Assembly (NCBI GenBank): GCA_046328335.1
Contig: JAXLWU010000001.1
Location: forward strand, 310,001-374,000
DNA from: JACCXM01 sp046328335
GTDB lineage: Bacteria > Chloroflexota > Chloroflexia > Thermomicrobiales > UBA6265
DNA: 64,000 bases
Direction: 5' to 3'
The notes under the pieces were generated by a model. It ran no database searches. It was given only the letters and a program-made list of their open reading frames with translations, and was not told where the DNA came from. A program made the translations under genes and the position numbers. Numbering within the stretch: position 1 is the first letter of the stretch; each line of letters opens with the position of its first letter. Shown one piece after another: positions 41,301-50,120 of this stretch.

Positions 41301-42863
41301 ATGCGCATGACATCAGGATTCTCCCGGCGGCGTCTGCTCTCTGGCGCCGCCGGGGTGAGCGGTTCCCTGGCGTTACTTGGAGCAGCGCGGCGACCGGCGC
41401 GCGGCGCCGAGGTGACCCCCGTGGCCGATCATCTCGCGCACGCCGGCGCGGACGGCAGAGCCGGGCTGCTGCGACCGATGGCCTGGACATCTGAGGCGTT
41501 GATCGAGCCAGAGGTCCGCCGTGCGATCGCTGGCGAACTTGCAACGGATTTGCATGTCAGGTACGCCTATGTCGATATCGGAGGCTATCACCTGTCGTTG
41601 CGGACCTACGAAAGGGGCGTGCCGGGACCGACCTTGCGGGCGCAGCCGGGAGACACCCTGCGCATCCGGCTGTACAACGATCTTCCCCCGAATCGCGATC
41701 CGGAACCGGCGAACATGGACCTGCCGCATCACTTCAACACGACCAATCTGCACGCCCACGGCCTGCATGTCAGTCCCGCGGGGGACGCCGACAACATCTT
41801 TCGCACCATGGAGGCGGGACAGGCGTACGACGTCGTTATCGAGATTCCAGACGATCACCCCGCGGGGACCTTCTGGTACCACCCGCACCATCACGGCAGC
41901 GCCGATGTCCAGATCAGCAGCGGTATGGCAGGCGCGCTGATCATCGCGGGCGATTTCGCTGCCGTGCCAGAGATCGCCGCGGCGCGGGAGCGGGTGATGA
42001 TCGTCAACGAGACGATGTTCGACTACCAGGGGAGCATTGAAACCTACGATACGATCTGGCCGGAAGCCGTCCCCCGCTTTCTCTCGATCAACGGGCAACG
42101 CGAGCCGATCATCGCGTTGCAGCCGGGCGAAGTGCAGCGCTGGCGGATCGTCCAGGCGGCGCACGAGAGCAATCTCCGCATCGCGCTGGACGGTCACCTC
42201 CTTTACCCGATCGCCTATGACGGCATCGCGCTCTCCCGCGTCGAAGGTCTCGAGCATCTGGTCATCGCCCCCGGCCAGCGCGTCGATCTTCTCGTCCAGG
42301 GCGGAACGCCGGGAGACTACGCGCTGCGGGCGATCGCCAACGATCAGGGCTACCCCTCGCCGACCGGTCCGCTGGGCACGGTTTCCGTCTCAGGCGACCC
42401 ATTGCCGATGCATCTGCCCGCGACATTGCCCGCCGGTCCGTTCACGTCCATCGGCGACAGCGAGATCACCGGCACCCGCACGATCACTTTCACCGCCAAC
42501 GAACCGGAGGTGCCCGCCGCGGCAACGTATCAGGAGTTCGCCTTTCTCATCGATGGACAACGCTTCGATAGCAACCGCGTCGACCACACCATCGCGCTCG
42601 GCTCGGTCGAAGAATGGACGGTGATCAACGATCACGATAGCGATCATGTGTTCCACATCCACACCAATCCATTCCAGGTGACGGCGATCGGCGACGAACC
42701 GCTGGCCGAGCCGCTCTGGCGCGATACCGTGATCGTGCCGCGCAACGGTCACCTGACCTTCCGCTCCCGCTTCCTCGATTTCGCCGGGAAAACGGTGCTC
42801 CATTGCCACATGATGAACCACGAGGAGTTGGGGATGATGCAGGTGATCGAGTTCGTGACCTGA
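41301..42863 (+). CDS. multicopper oxidase, Tat-exported
   Basis: 520 residues from ATG 41301, after AAGGGGAC. Twin-arginine leader FSRRRLLSG. Four copper motifs are present in order: HAHGLHV, HPHHHGS, HVFHIHTNPF and HCHMMNHEELGMM, giving type 1, 2 and 3 copper sites; the cupredoxin domains are linked by PGPTLRAQPGDTLRIRLYNDLP and RWRIVQAAHE. Oxidises Cu(I), metals or phenolics with O2 outside the cell membrane. Resembles CotA/CueO-type rather than nitrite reductase because all four motifs are complete. Substrate unknown. Confidence 0.92.
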   Translation: MRMTSGFSRRRLLSGAAGVSGSLALLGAARRPARGAEVTPVADHLAHAGADGRAGLLRPMAWTSEALIEPEVRRAIAGELATDLHVRYAYVDIGGYHLSLRTYERGVPGPTLRAQPGDTLRIRLYNDLPPNRDPEPANMDLPHHFNTTNLHAHGLHVSPAGDADNIFRTMEAGQAYDVVIEIPDDHPAGTFWYHPHHHGSADVQISSGMAGALIIAGDFAAVPEIAAARERVMIVNETMFDYQGSIETYDTIWPEAVPRFLSINGQREPIIALQPGEVQRWRIVQAAHESNLRIALDGHLLYPIAYDGIALSRVEGLEHLVIAPGQRVDLLVQGGTPGDYALRAIANDQGYPSPTGPLGTVSVSGDPLPMHLPATLPAGPFTSIGDSEITGTRTITFTANEPEVPAAATYQEFAFLIDGQRFDSNRVDHTIALGSVEEWTVINDHDSDHVFHIHTNPFQVTAIGDEPLAEPLWRDTVIVPRNGHLTFRSRFLDFAGKTVLHCHMMNHEELGMMQVIEFVT

Positions 42864-42879
42864 ACCCGGCTGGTACTCG

Positions 42880-43075
42880 TCACGGCAAGGACGCGAATGC
42901 GCGGGCGTAACGCGCAATGCCCACCATTTCTGCCAGCGCCCCGGGGACGAGGGCGAGGGCCATCAGGTGCGGGCCGGACCACGGGGTGATCAGTCCGGCG
43001 GCGGCCACCACCGAGAAGCCGAAACGCTGGTAAAGGGCGGGATCGCCAAGAACGACTACGACGGTTGCGCCGCGT
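42880..43075 (-). pseudogene. GNAT acetyltransferase remnant (C-terminal third)
   Basis: About 65 residues, GATVVVVLGDPALYQRFGFSV... PHLMALALVPGALAEMVGIARYARAF, match the C-terminal end of GNAT N-acetyltransferases, where an xYYxRFGF segment binds acetyl-CoA. Upstream of it (43076-43413) the frame stays open but is not GNAT-like, so the acetyl-CoA binding N-terminal part has been lost. Probably a decayed gene. Confidence 0.55.
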
Positions 43076-43394
43076 TCCTGGCAGAGGTCCAATCCGCTGG
43101 GCAAGAAGAAGCCCCGGCTGGGATGGCTGCCAGGGCTTCTGGAGGGAACGAGGGCCAGGAGGAGGGAAGGGGAAAGCCTGGTGACCTCGCTGCAGGGAAA
43201 ACGTCGACGACTCCAGAACGGTTCCCGTCGGGTCAACCCCACCGGATAAATCGCATATCCCATGCCACATGTACGGACAGCCGTACGCGTGGCTGATCGA
43301 GTGCTTCGCCGCAACCAGCCCTTGAATTTCGCTTGCCGCTGATTCCCGCTCATCCGGCACGCCTCGGCAATCGGTTCGCGGGGAGCGTGACCTC

Positions 43395-43423
43395 TTGACA
43401 ACATAGTACGCATGTTCTAGGGT
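43395..43423 (+). promoter_or_regulatory. sigma-70 type promoter for the VOC gene
   Basis: TTGACA at 43395-43400, a 17-base spacer and TAGGGT at 43418-43423. The -35 is perfect, the -10 weak. It lies 135 bases before the ATG at 43558. Confidence 0.4.
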
Positions 43424-43557
43424 GTCTGACAGAGGGCGGCGTAGCGCTGCCTCGCCCCACTCGCGGCTTCTCCGCTGCCGCTTTCCCCGCTCCGGTTTGT
43501 CGGGATCCGGGCCTTCGGTCACGGATCCGTGGTTTACAGAAGGAGCAGATCGCACAC

Positions 43558-43995
43558 ATGAAAAGCATCATGCCGACGCTGGCGGTAAAGGATATCGATG
43601 CCTCGGTGAAGTTCTACACCGAGGTACTCGGGTTCTCGACCGCCTTCACGTTGCCGGGGGAAGACGGCAAACTCGTTCATGCGTCGATTGGACGTGGCGA
43701 CACCTACCTGATGTTCAGCCGGCTCGATCCCGGTCATCCCCACGATCAGGGGCCGCTGGGACGCGGCGTCGTCCTCTATGCCAGCGTCAATGACGATGAT
43801 GACATCGATGCCTACTTCGAGCGGGCGAAAAGGGGCGGCGCACAGATCATGCAGGAGCCGACCGATCAATTCTGGGGACACCGTGATTGGGGCATCGCCG
43901 ATCCCGATGGCTACCTGATCTGGGTCTCCAAGGAGATGCGATCCGTCTCCGCCGCAGACATGGCGGAAGCGATGTTGGCCGGCGCGACGTCATAG
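43558..43995 (+). CDS. VOC superfamily (glyoxalase/dioxygenase-like) protein
   Basis: 145 residues. One vicinal-oxygen-chelate module pair: MPTLAVKDIDASVKFYTEVLGF, HASIGRGDTYLMF, then VVLYASVNDDDDIDAYFERAKRGGAQIMQEPTDQFWGHRDWGIADPDGYLIWVS. The metal-site positions are His (HASI), Gln-type in the middle and no C-terminal Glu, so it may not bind metal as glyoxalase I does. Similar proteins include bleomycin-resistance types. GGAG lies 14 bases before ATG 43558. Confidence 0.82.
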   Translation: MKSIMPTLAVKDIDASVKFYTEVLGFSTAFTLPGEDGKLVHASIGRGDTYLMFSRLDPGHPHDQGPLGRGVVLYASVNDDDDIDAYFERAKRGGAQIMQEPTDQFWGHRDWGIADPDGYLIWVSKEMRSVSAADMAEAMLAGATS

Positions 43996-44415
43996 TCGGA
44001 GCGAGCCTGGTCCGGGATCGCTGGCCTCTCCTGCCCAATGTGGAAGATGACTGCCACATCCTCGCCGCGCCCTCCCTCACCCCAACCCCTCTCCCGCCAA
44101 GCGGGAGAGGGGCTTGCCTCGCCTAGCCGGATGCGAGATACGGAGCATGCGGTGATCCGGGTTTCGAATCAGGGGCGTCGGCGGCGCGGGCGCCGCACAC
44201 CACAGGCGGAACGGAAAGAGAACACCATGCGGTGCCCGGCTAGCGCACTGATGACGCCAAGATCCTGGCTCGGCCCGCGCAGATCGGCCGGATCGGTTCT
44301 GCCCGGATCGTGCGGGCAGGGCTCTTCAATCCGCCTCAAGCCGCGCCGATAACTCGATACAGGTTTGCGGACCATTCGCCCGCGCGTTGAACATCGACTG
44401 CAAGGAGTTCACATC
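43996..44415. other. intergenic stretch with a family C repeat
   Basis: 420 bases; an intact family C repeat at 44074-44112 and no supported gene. Confidence 0.6.
44074..44112. repeat. dispersed repeat family C, intact copy
   Basis: CCCTCACCCCAACCCCTCTCCCGC then CAA and GCGGGAGAGGGG; the last parts form a perfect 12-bp stem with a 3-base loop. This intact copy shows what the IS at 55276 has split. Confidence 0.8.
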
Positions 44416-45237
44416 ATGTCGAAAGGCGAGGTCTTCCGCGCGCTCCACGAGCAGCCCGGCGCGTTCATCATCCCGAATCCCTGGGATGTCGGCAGCGCGC
44501 GCATCCTCGCCGCGCTCGGCTTCCCGGCGCTGGCGACGACCAGCGCCGGTATGGCTTTCAGCCTCGGCTTCGCGGACGGGCAGGTGACGCGCGAAGTCGC
44601 CCTCGCCCACTGCGAAATCATCGTCCGGGCGACCGATCTCCCCGTCTCCGCCGATCTCGAAAAAGGATTTGGCGACAGCCCGGAGGCGGTGGCGGAGACG
44701 GTGCGCGCGGCGGCGCTGGTTGGCCTTGCCGGCTGTTCGATCGAGGACCACACTGGGGATCCCGCCAATCCGATCTATCCGTTCGAGCAGGCGGTGGCGC
44801 GGATCGCGGCGGCGGTGGCCGCGCGTGACCAACTCCGGCACGATTTCGTGCTGACCGCCCGCTGCGAGAATCTGCTCTGGGGCCGCGACGACCTCGACGA
44901 CACCATCCGCCGCTTGCGGGCCTTCTCCGCCGCCGGCGCTGATGTCCTCTACGCTCCCGGACTGCGCGATCTCGAGGCGGTGCGTCGCGTTTGCGACTCG
45001 GTCGACAAACCGGTCAACGTGATCGCCGGACTACCCGGCACCGACTTTTCCCTGCCCGATCTCGCCGCCGCCGGCGCCAAGCGGATCAGTATCGGGTCGG
45101 GTCTCGCCCGGGCCGCGTATGCCGCCTGCATTGCCGGGGGCCGCGAAATGATCGACGGCGGCGCGTTCACCTTCGCGCGCAGCGCGGCGCCTTCCTCGGA
45201 GATCGAGTCGTTGCTGGCAAGTGGCGCTGCTGGATGA
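44416..45237 (+). CDS. isocitrate lyase/PEP mutase family protein
   Basis: 273 residues from ATG 44416, preceded by AAGGAGTTCACATC. Motifs of the PEP mutase/isocitrate lyase superfamily: SAGMAFSLGF, DLEKGFGDSP (Asp and Glu), GCSIEDHTGD, TARCENLL and GADVLYAPGL. The KKCGH loop of true isocitrate lyases is missing, so a C-C or P-C bond lyase or oxaloacetate-decarboxylase type activity is more likely. It needs Mg. It opens a run of five catabolic genes on this strand. Confidence 0.85.
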   Translation: MSKGEVFRALHEQPGAFIIPNPWDVGSARILAALGFPALATTSAGMAFSLGFADGQVTREVALAHCEIIVRATDLPVSADLEKGFGDSPEAVAETVRAAALVGLAGCSIEDHTGDPANPIYPFEQAVARIAAAVAARDQLRHDFVLTARCENLLWGRDDLDDTIRRLRAFSAAGADVLYAPGLRDLEAVRRVCDSVDKPVNVIAGLPGTDFSLPDLAAAGAKRISIGSGLARAAYAACIAGGREMIDGGAFTFARSAAPSSEIESLLASGAAG

Positions 45238-45478
45238 CCCGCGCCCGTGTCCCGCTTATTGATTTCCACCCCCGTTCGATCTTATCTCCCCGCTCGCCGG
45301 AGGAGTCCGCTCTGCCAGGCATTCCATCGGCTCGCTGGTTAGCAGCGAGAGCGCGAGGAACCGGCACGGCCCCTCTCTAGACAGGTCCCCCCCTGCTGGT
45401 TACCATCACCCGGCCACGGCGTTGGCGGGAAGATGGCGGCGCGGCAAGCAATCCCGGCTGAATCGGAAGGATGGCGAC

Positions 45479-46729
45479 GTGCGAATTTCGGGTCTGCGAC
45501 TGCGGCAGGTGACCGGCATCATGGAACATGACGAGCCGTACTGGGAAGAGCGCCTGCAACGGCCGATTGACATCTATCCCGAGTACAAGGCGCAGACCGC
45601 CAATGACGGCTTCTGGATGCCGCGTCCCATCAGTTCCGGCCGCTCAGAGGTGATCTCCGTCTTCCTCGAAATCGACTCGGATGAAGGGGTCACCGGGATC
45701 GCGGGGCCGATTCCGCACGAGGTCGCCTACATCATCGATACCGAATTCCGCGGTCTGCTACTGGGCATGGACCCCATCGCCACCGAGCGGGTCTGGGACA
45801 TCATGTATCGCGAGGCGGTGCACGGGCGCAAAGGCGCGACGATGATGGCGATCAGCGCTATCGACTGTGCCCTCTGGGATCTCAAGGGCCGCTGGCTCAA
45901 TCAACCGGTGGTGCGATTGCTTGGCGGTCCGCTACGGCAATCAGCGCCAGCGTATGCCTCGATGCTTGGCTACAGCCTCGATCCCGATCTGGCGCAGCAG
46001 CGGACCCGGGAGATGATCGCCGCGGGTTACCGCGCCCTGAAGTGGTTCCCGCGCTGGGGACCGAGCGATGGCAAGGCCGGGATGAAGCGCAATATCGAAC
46101 TGGCGGAAGCGCTGCGCGAAGCCTCCGGACCGGACGTGGACATTATGTTCGACGCCTGGATGAGTTGGGACCGGCCCTATACGCTCGAATTCGCCCGGCG
46201 TGTCGCTCACCTCGAATTGCGCTGGATCGAGGAGCCGGTCCTGCCGGACAAGATCGACCTCTGCGCCGAGATCCGCCTCGCCTCCCCGGTCCCGATCGCG
46301 ACCGGCGAGCACGAGTACACCCGCTGGGGACAGAAGGCCCTCCTGGACGCCGGAGCGATGGATGTGTTGCAAGCGGATACGATGTGGGCGGGCGGTCTCT
46401 CCGAGATGGTCAAGATCTGCACCCTTGCCTCCACTTACGACATTCCGGTGATCGCTCACGGTCACTCCGTGCCGGCCAATGTCCACCTCACTCTGGCCAT
46501 GCCGGAGCCGGTCGCGCCTTGGGTCGAGTATCTGGTCAAGTGGAACGATCTCTTGCAGTTCTTCTGGAAGGATCCGGTGAAACCGGTCAATGGCATGGTC
46601 TCGCTCTCCGACCGGCCCGGTCTGGGGATCGAGATCGATCCCGCCAAGGTCGAGACCGACACCGAACTCCGCTGGGACGTCATCTCCAACATGGCCGGGA
46701 GTACCCAGGAACGCGAACTGGCTGAGTAG
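45479..46729 (+). CDS. mandelate racemase/muconate lactonizing (enolase superfamily) sugar-acid dehydratase
   Basis: 416 residues from GTG 45479, preceded by GGAAGGATGGCGAC; the track upstream is not protein-like. Enolase-superfamily fold with the metal triad Asp (IMFDAW), Glu (WIEEPV) and Glu (TGEHEYTRW), and a His in AHGHSVP as base. ALWDLKGRWLNQPV and VEYLVKWN match the rhamnonate/galactonate dehydratase side of the family. Beta-elimination of water from a sugar acid to a 2-keto-3-deoxy acid is the likely reaction. The aldolase next door, an HpcH/HpaI protein, is the usual partner for such products. Confidence 0.86.
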   Translation: MRISGLRLRQVTGIMEHDEPYWEERLQRPIDIYPEYKAQTANDGFWMPRPISSGRSEVISVFLEIDSDEGVTGIAGPIPHEVAYIIDTEFRGLLLGMDPIATERVWDIMYREAVHGRKGATMMAISAIDCALWDLKGRWLNQPVVRLLGGPLRQSAPAYASMLGYSLDPDLAQQRTREMIAAGYRALKWFPRWGPSDGKAGMKRNIELAEALREASGPDVDIMFDAWMSWDRPYTLEFARRVAHLELRWIEEPVLPDKIDLCAEIRLASPVPIATGEHEYTRWGQKALLDAGAMDVLQADTMWAGGLSEMVKICTLASTYDIPVIAHGHSVPANVHLTLAMPEPVAPWVEYLVKWNDLLQFFWKDPVKPVNGMVSLSDRPGLGIEIDPAKVETDTELRWDVISNMAGSTQERELAE

Positions 46730-46756
46730 GTTCAGAACGAGGAAGCGAGGACGAAA

Positions 46757-47587
46757 ATGCGCGCGAATCATGTCCGGCGGCGGTTGCAGGCGGGCGAACC
46801 CTCGATCGGGACCTGGCTCTCTCTCCCCTCTCCTGAGGCCGCTGAGTACGTCAGCCGGGTCGGGTTCGACTGGCTGGTGATCGACTCCGAGCACAACCCG
46901 ATCGATATCCGCACCCTGGCCCAGATGTTTGCCGCGATGGCGGCGAGCGATACCGCGCCGATGGTGCGCATCCCCTGGAACGACGGCGAGAACTTCAAGC
47001 GGGTGCTCGATGCCGGCGCCTGGGGAATGGTGGTGCCAATGGTCAACTCCCGCGAGGAGGCGGAGCGCGCGGTCGAAGCGTCGCGCTATTACCCCGCGGG
47101 GAACCGCAGCGTCGGTGGCGGCCGCTTCCCGATGTCGTTCGGGGCGGGCGCCGAAGAGTATTTCCGGCACGCCAACGACGAGATCCTCGTCGTGCTCCAG
47201 ATCGAGCATATCCGCGGCGTCGAGAACGCGGACGCCATTCTCAGCGTGCCCGGTGTTGATGCCTGCTTCATCGGCCCGAACGATCTTGCGGCGTCGATGG
47301 GGCTCGGCATTGGCGTGCCACTGGAGAGCGAGATCGGTCCCCTCAACGAGGCCATCGCCGAGATTCGCAACGCCTGCGTGCGCAACGGAGTCGCTCCCGG
47401 CATCCACTGTTCCGGCGCCGAAGGCGTCAATCAGCGGATCGCCGAAGGGTTCCAGTTCTGCGCGATGGCGAGCGAATTGCGCTACCTGCTCTCTGGTTTG
47501 CACGAAGATCTGCATGCGGTCAACTGGACCCGATCCCCAGCCTCGCAAACAAGTGAGGCAGTCGGAGGCGCGGCGGTTCGCTATTGA
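46757..47587 (+). CDS. HpcH/HpaI aldolase family protein
   Basis: 276 residues from ATG 46757, with AGCGAGGACGAAA before it. The TIM-barrel carries the class II motifs DWLVIDSEHNP (metal and base), GNRSVGGGR, ILVVLQIEHIRGVENADAI and IGPNDLAASMG. These enzymes cleave 2-keto-3-deoxy sugar acids or 4-hydroxy-2-ketopimelate to pyruvate plus an aldehyde. Twenty-seven bases after the dehydratase, so the pair probably makes and splits a keto-deoxy acid (as RhmD/RhmA do in rhamnose breakdown); the exact sugar is inference. Confidence 0.88.
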   Translation: MRANHVRRRLQAGEPSIGTWLSLPSPEAAEYVSRVGFDWLVIDSEHNPIDIRTLAQMFAAMAASDTAPMVRIPWNDGENFKRVLDAGAWGMVVPMVNSREEAERAVEASRYYPAGNRSVGGGRFPMSFGAGAEEYFRHANDEILVVLQIEHIRGVENADAILSVPGVDACFIGPNDLAASMGLGIGVPLESEIGPLNEAIAEIRNACVRNGVAPGIHCSGAEGVNQRIAEGFQFCAMASELRYLLSGLHEDLHAVNWTRSPASQTSEAVGGAAVRY

Positions 47588-47664
47588 GATGCGGAAAGCA
47601 AGAACGGACAGGGAGCGGGGGGCGCGGAGTATTGCGCTCCCGATCGTTAAACGAGGGCTGAGCG

Positions 47665-48855
47665 GTGTCACGTTCCTCTGCCAACCCTGATCCTTTCGCG
47701 CTCGATCTGCTCGCTCGCCTGATCGCCCAACCCTCGATTCTCGGCAACGATGCCGCCATCGTCGCCTGCATGGATCTCATCCAGGACGCGCTGGCGCCCT
47801 ATGCCTCCGAAATCGAGCGACCGCTTCATGACGGGTTGCCCTCGCTCCTGATGCGCTTCGGAGCCGGTGCGGCAGAGCGGATGCTCACCATCTGCGGCCA
47901 TGTCGATGTTGTTCCCGCCGAAGGCGATTGGGCATCCCCGCCGTTTCTGTTGACCGCGCAGGATGAACTGCTGATTGGCCGTGGCGTAGTCGATATGAAG
48001 GGCGGCGTCGCCGCCGCGGTGGCGGCGATTCGTCACTTGGCGCGGGCAGGAGACCTGGACCGCTGCCGGATCGAGCTGGCGATCACCGGCGACGAAGAGG
48101 TCGGCAGCCAGCGCGGAGTGCGCGCCCTGCTGGCGGCCGGAGCGTTCCAAGGGAACATGGCCGTCTGCCCGGAACCAACCGCGCTCGATGTCTACCTCGG
48201 CAACCGCGGGGTCGTCGCTTGCGAAATCACGATCCATGGTCGTGGCGGCCATGCCGGCCTGATCCACGCCCTCGATTCGCCGATCGGCCCGACGCTCGCC
48301 CTCTGTCAGGCGCTCGCAACGATGCCGTTCACCGCGCGGGACGAGCGTTTCTCGCCGCCGACCCCCTCCCTCGCCATCGTCCGCATCGATGCCGGCGCGT
48401 CCCTCCCGGTGACGAACGTGGTGCCCGACACCGCGACCGTCGTCCTCGATCGCCGCCTGGTACCGGGAGAGGAGATCGACGACGCGGTGGCAGCAATCGA
48501 GACCCTCGTCGCCGCGACGGTGCGGCCTCCGTTTCATGCCACCTCGCGGGTCACGAAGCGCTGGCCGCCGTGCGAAACGCCGCCCGCGGCGCTGGTCAGC
48601 CGCGCCGCGATCGCGGGGGTGACAAGCGTCGGCCGCCCTGGCGCGTTCGATATGGATCTCCCGGCCAATGACACCTCGTGGTTCGTCGCTGATGGCATTC
48701 CGGCGATTCTGCTCGGTCCGGGCGATCCGCTCCAGGCGCACATGACCGACGAGGCGCTCGATATCGCGCAGTTTCACGATGCCGTTGCGGTCTACGCGGC
48801 GATGGCCCTTGCCGTCGCCGAACTTCCGGGGGATGATGACCGCTCGCGAGATTGA
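47665..48855 (+). CDS. M20 family metallopeptidase/deacylase
   Basis: 396 residues from GTG 47665, with GAGGG nearby. Zinc ligands and catalytic acids are seen in GHVDVVPAEGDW, RGVVDMKGG, GDEEVGS and PEPTALD, and a late His in AQFHDAV; GRGGHAG sits in the dimerisation lid domain. Resembles ArgE/DapE deacylases. Follows the aldolase by 77 bases; its link with sugar-acid use is unclear, and it may act on an N-acyl substrate. Confidence 0.86.
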   Translation: MSRSSANPDPFALDLLARLIAQPSILGNDAAIVACMDLIQDALAPYASEIERPLHDGLPSLLMRFGAGAAERMLTICGHVDVVPAEGDWASPPFLLTAQDELLIGRGVVDMKGGVAAAVAAIRHLARAGDLDRCRIELAITGDEEVGSQRGVRALLAAGAFQGNMAVCPEPTALDVYLGNRGVVACEITIHGRGGHAGLIHALDSPIGPTLALCQALATMPFTARDERFSPPTPSLAIVRIDAGASLPVTNVVPDTATVVLDRRLVPGEEIDDAVAAIETLVAATVRPPFHATSRVTKRWPPCETPPAALVSRAAIAGVTSVGRPGAFDMDLPANDTSWFVADGIPAILLGPGDPLQAHMTDEALDIAQFHDAVAVYAAMALAVAELPGDDDRSRD

Positions 48856-48944
48856 GTCCTGATCGGCGTCTTGCGCAATGCGCGACCATGCGAGGTTGGC
48901 TGTTGATGCCCGATCGAATGCAGGGAAGGAGTCTTCGGAACCCC

Positions 48945-49901
48945 ATGAAAGTCGTTGTCGCCAAGACGGAAGGCTATGCGCACCTCGGGCTGCTCGATGA
49001 CCTCGATCTACCGGATGTCCAGATCGTGCGAGTCGAAACGCCGGAGGATTTGACGCGAGAAATCGGCGATGCCGAGGTCTTCTACGGGTTCGTCGATTCC
49101 GATCTCCTGCGAGAGGCCAGGGCGCTGCGCTGGATCCAGTCGCCGAGTGCGGGGGTCAACTTCTTGCAGCATCTGCCTGAGTTGGTCGAGAACGACATCG
49201 TGTTGACCAATACCCGGGGGGCGCACGGTCCCTCCATTGGCGAGCACACCTTCGCCCTCCTCTTTGCCCTGACGCGGCGGTTGCCCGACTGCGTAACGGC
49301 GCAACACGAACGGCGCTGGGCGTGGGGGGATCTCTATCGCACCTGCCGCGAGATCCGGGGCATGACGATGGGGATCATCGGCTACGGCGCGATCGGCCGC
49401 GCCGTGGCGCAACGGGCGCAAGGGTTCGAACTGAAAATCCTGGCGGTCGATCCCCACCCGGATCCGGACGCGCCGTATGTCGGCGAAGCCTGGACCATGG
49501 ACCGGCTCCCCGATCTGCTGGCACAGTCGGATGTCGTGGTCGTCACCGCGCCGCTGACCGCGGAGTCGTATCACCTGCTGGACGCCGATGCGCTGGCGCA
49601 AATGAAGCCGGATTCCTATCTGATCGTGGTCTCCCGCGGCGGCATCGTCGATGAGGCCGCGTTGAACGCCGCGCTGCGGGAGGGATGCTTGGCTGGAGCC
49701 GGGCTCGATGTCGCCGAAACGGAGCCGCTGCCGGCGGATAGCCCGCTCTGGGATGCGCCGAACCTGATCATCACCCCGCACACCGCCGGTGATTCGAGCG
49801 AGAAGGAACGTCGCTGCGTCGAGATCTTCCGCGAGAATCTGCGGCGATACGTCCGGGGTGAGTCGCTGGTGAACCGCGTCGACAAGCGGCGCGGGTATTG
49901 A
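48945..49901 (+). CDS. D-isomer specific 2-hydroxyacid dehydrogenase
   Basis: 318 residues from ATG 48945; a GGAAGGAG lies 14 bases upstream. NAD Rossmann motif IIGYGAIGRAVA; catalytic Arg in VVSRGGIVDEA, Glu in AETEPLP and His in ITPHTAG. Reduces a 2-keto acid or oxidises a D-2-hydroxy acid. Ends the plus-strand catabolic run; the family A hairpin follows 21 bases later. Confidence 0.9.
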   Translation: MKVVVAKTEGYAHLGLLDDLDLPDVQIVRVETPEDLTREIGDAEVFYGFVDSDLLREARALRWIQSPSAGVNFLQHLPELVENDIVLTNTRGAHGPSIGEHTFALLFALTRRLPDCVTAQHERRWAWGDLYRTCREIRGMTMGIIGYGAIGRAVAQRAQGFELKILAVDPHPDPDAPYVGEAWTMDRLPDLLAQSDVVVVTAPLTAESYHLLDADALAQMKPDSYLIVVSRGGIVDEAALNAALREGCLAGAGLDVAETEPLPADSPLWDAPNLIITPHTAGDSSEKERRCVEIFRENLRRYVRGESLVNRVDKRRGY

Positions 49902-49921
49902 TCAGCCAGGTAGAACATTGG

Positions 49922-49988
49922 ACGCGGGCGATGCAGGCGTCGCACTCTACGACAGTTCCGTAGAGTGCGATGCCTGCATCGCCCGCGT
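49922..49988. repeat. palindromic dispersed repeat, family A (30-bp arms)
   Basis: Arms 49922-49951 and 49959-49988 pair at 29 of 30 positions (one G-T) around a 7-base loop. Starts 21 bases after the dehydrogenase stop, like the copy at 1783 which also sits at gene ends. Confidence 0.85.
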
Positions 49989-50026
49989 ACCCTGCAGGTT
50001 GCAGAAGAACGGTTGTCGCGCCCGCA

Positions 50027-50100
50027 TGTGTCGTCCCGACGAAGGAGGGACCTCGGCGTTTGCGGCATTGACAACATTCCTCCCGCGGCGCGGTATGACA
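50027..50100 (+). repeat. dispersed repeat family B copy
   Basis: TGTGTCGTCCCGACGAAGGA then GGGACCTCG, followed by a second half ending CCCGCGGCGCGGTATGAC. It directly follows the family A repeat, so the two families can lie side by side. Confidence 0.65.
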
Positions 50101-50120
50101 CGGCCGGAATGCCCCGGTGA

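Larger units (their letters stand above)
42864..43557. other. stretch with one gene remnant
   Basis: 694 bases between the multicopper oxidase and the VOC gene. It holds the GNAT remnant (42880-43075), an AGAAGCCC/GGGCTTCT stem near 43109-43141, and a possible promoter at 43395-43423. Nothing else is supported. Confidence 0.5.

Noticed and set aside
42880..43413. Full-length GNAT gene of 177 residues
   Set aside because: Only the last 65 residues are GNAT-like; the preceding frame has no family resemblance.
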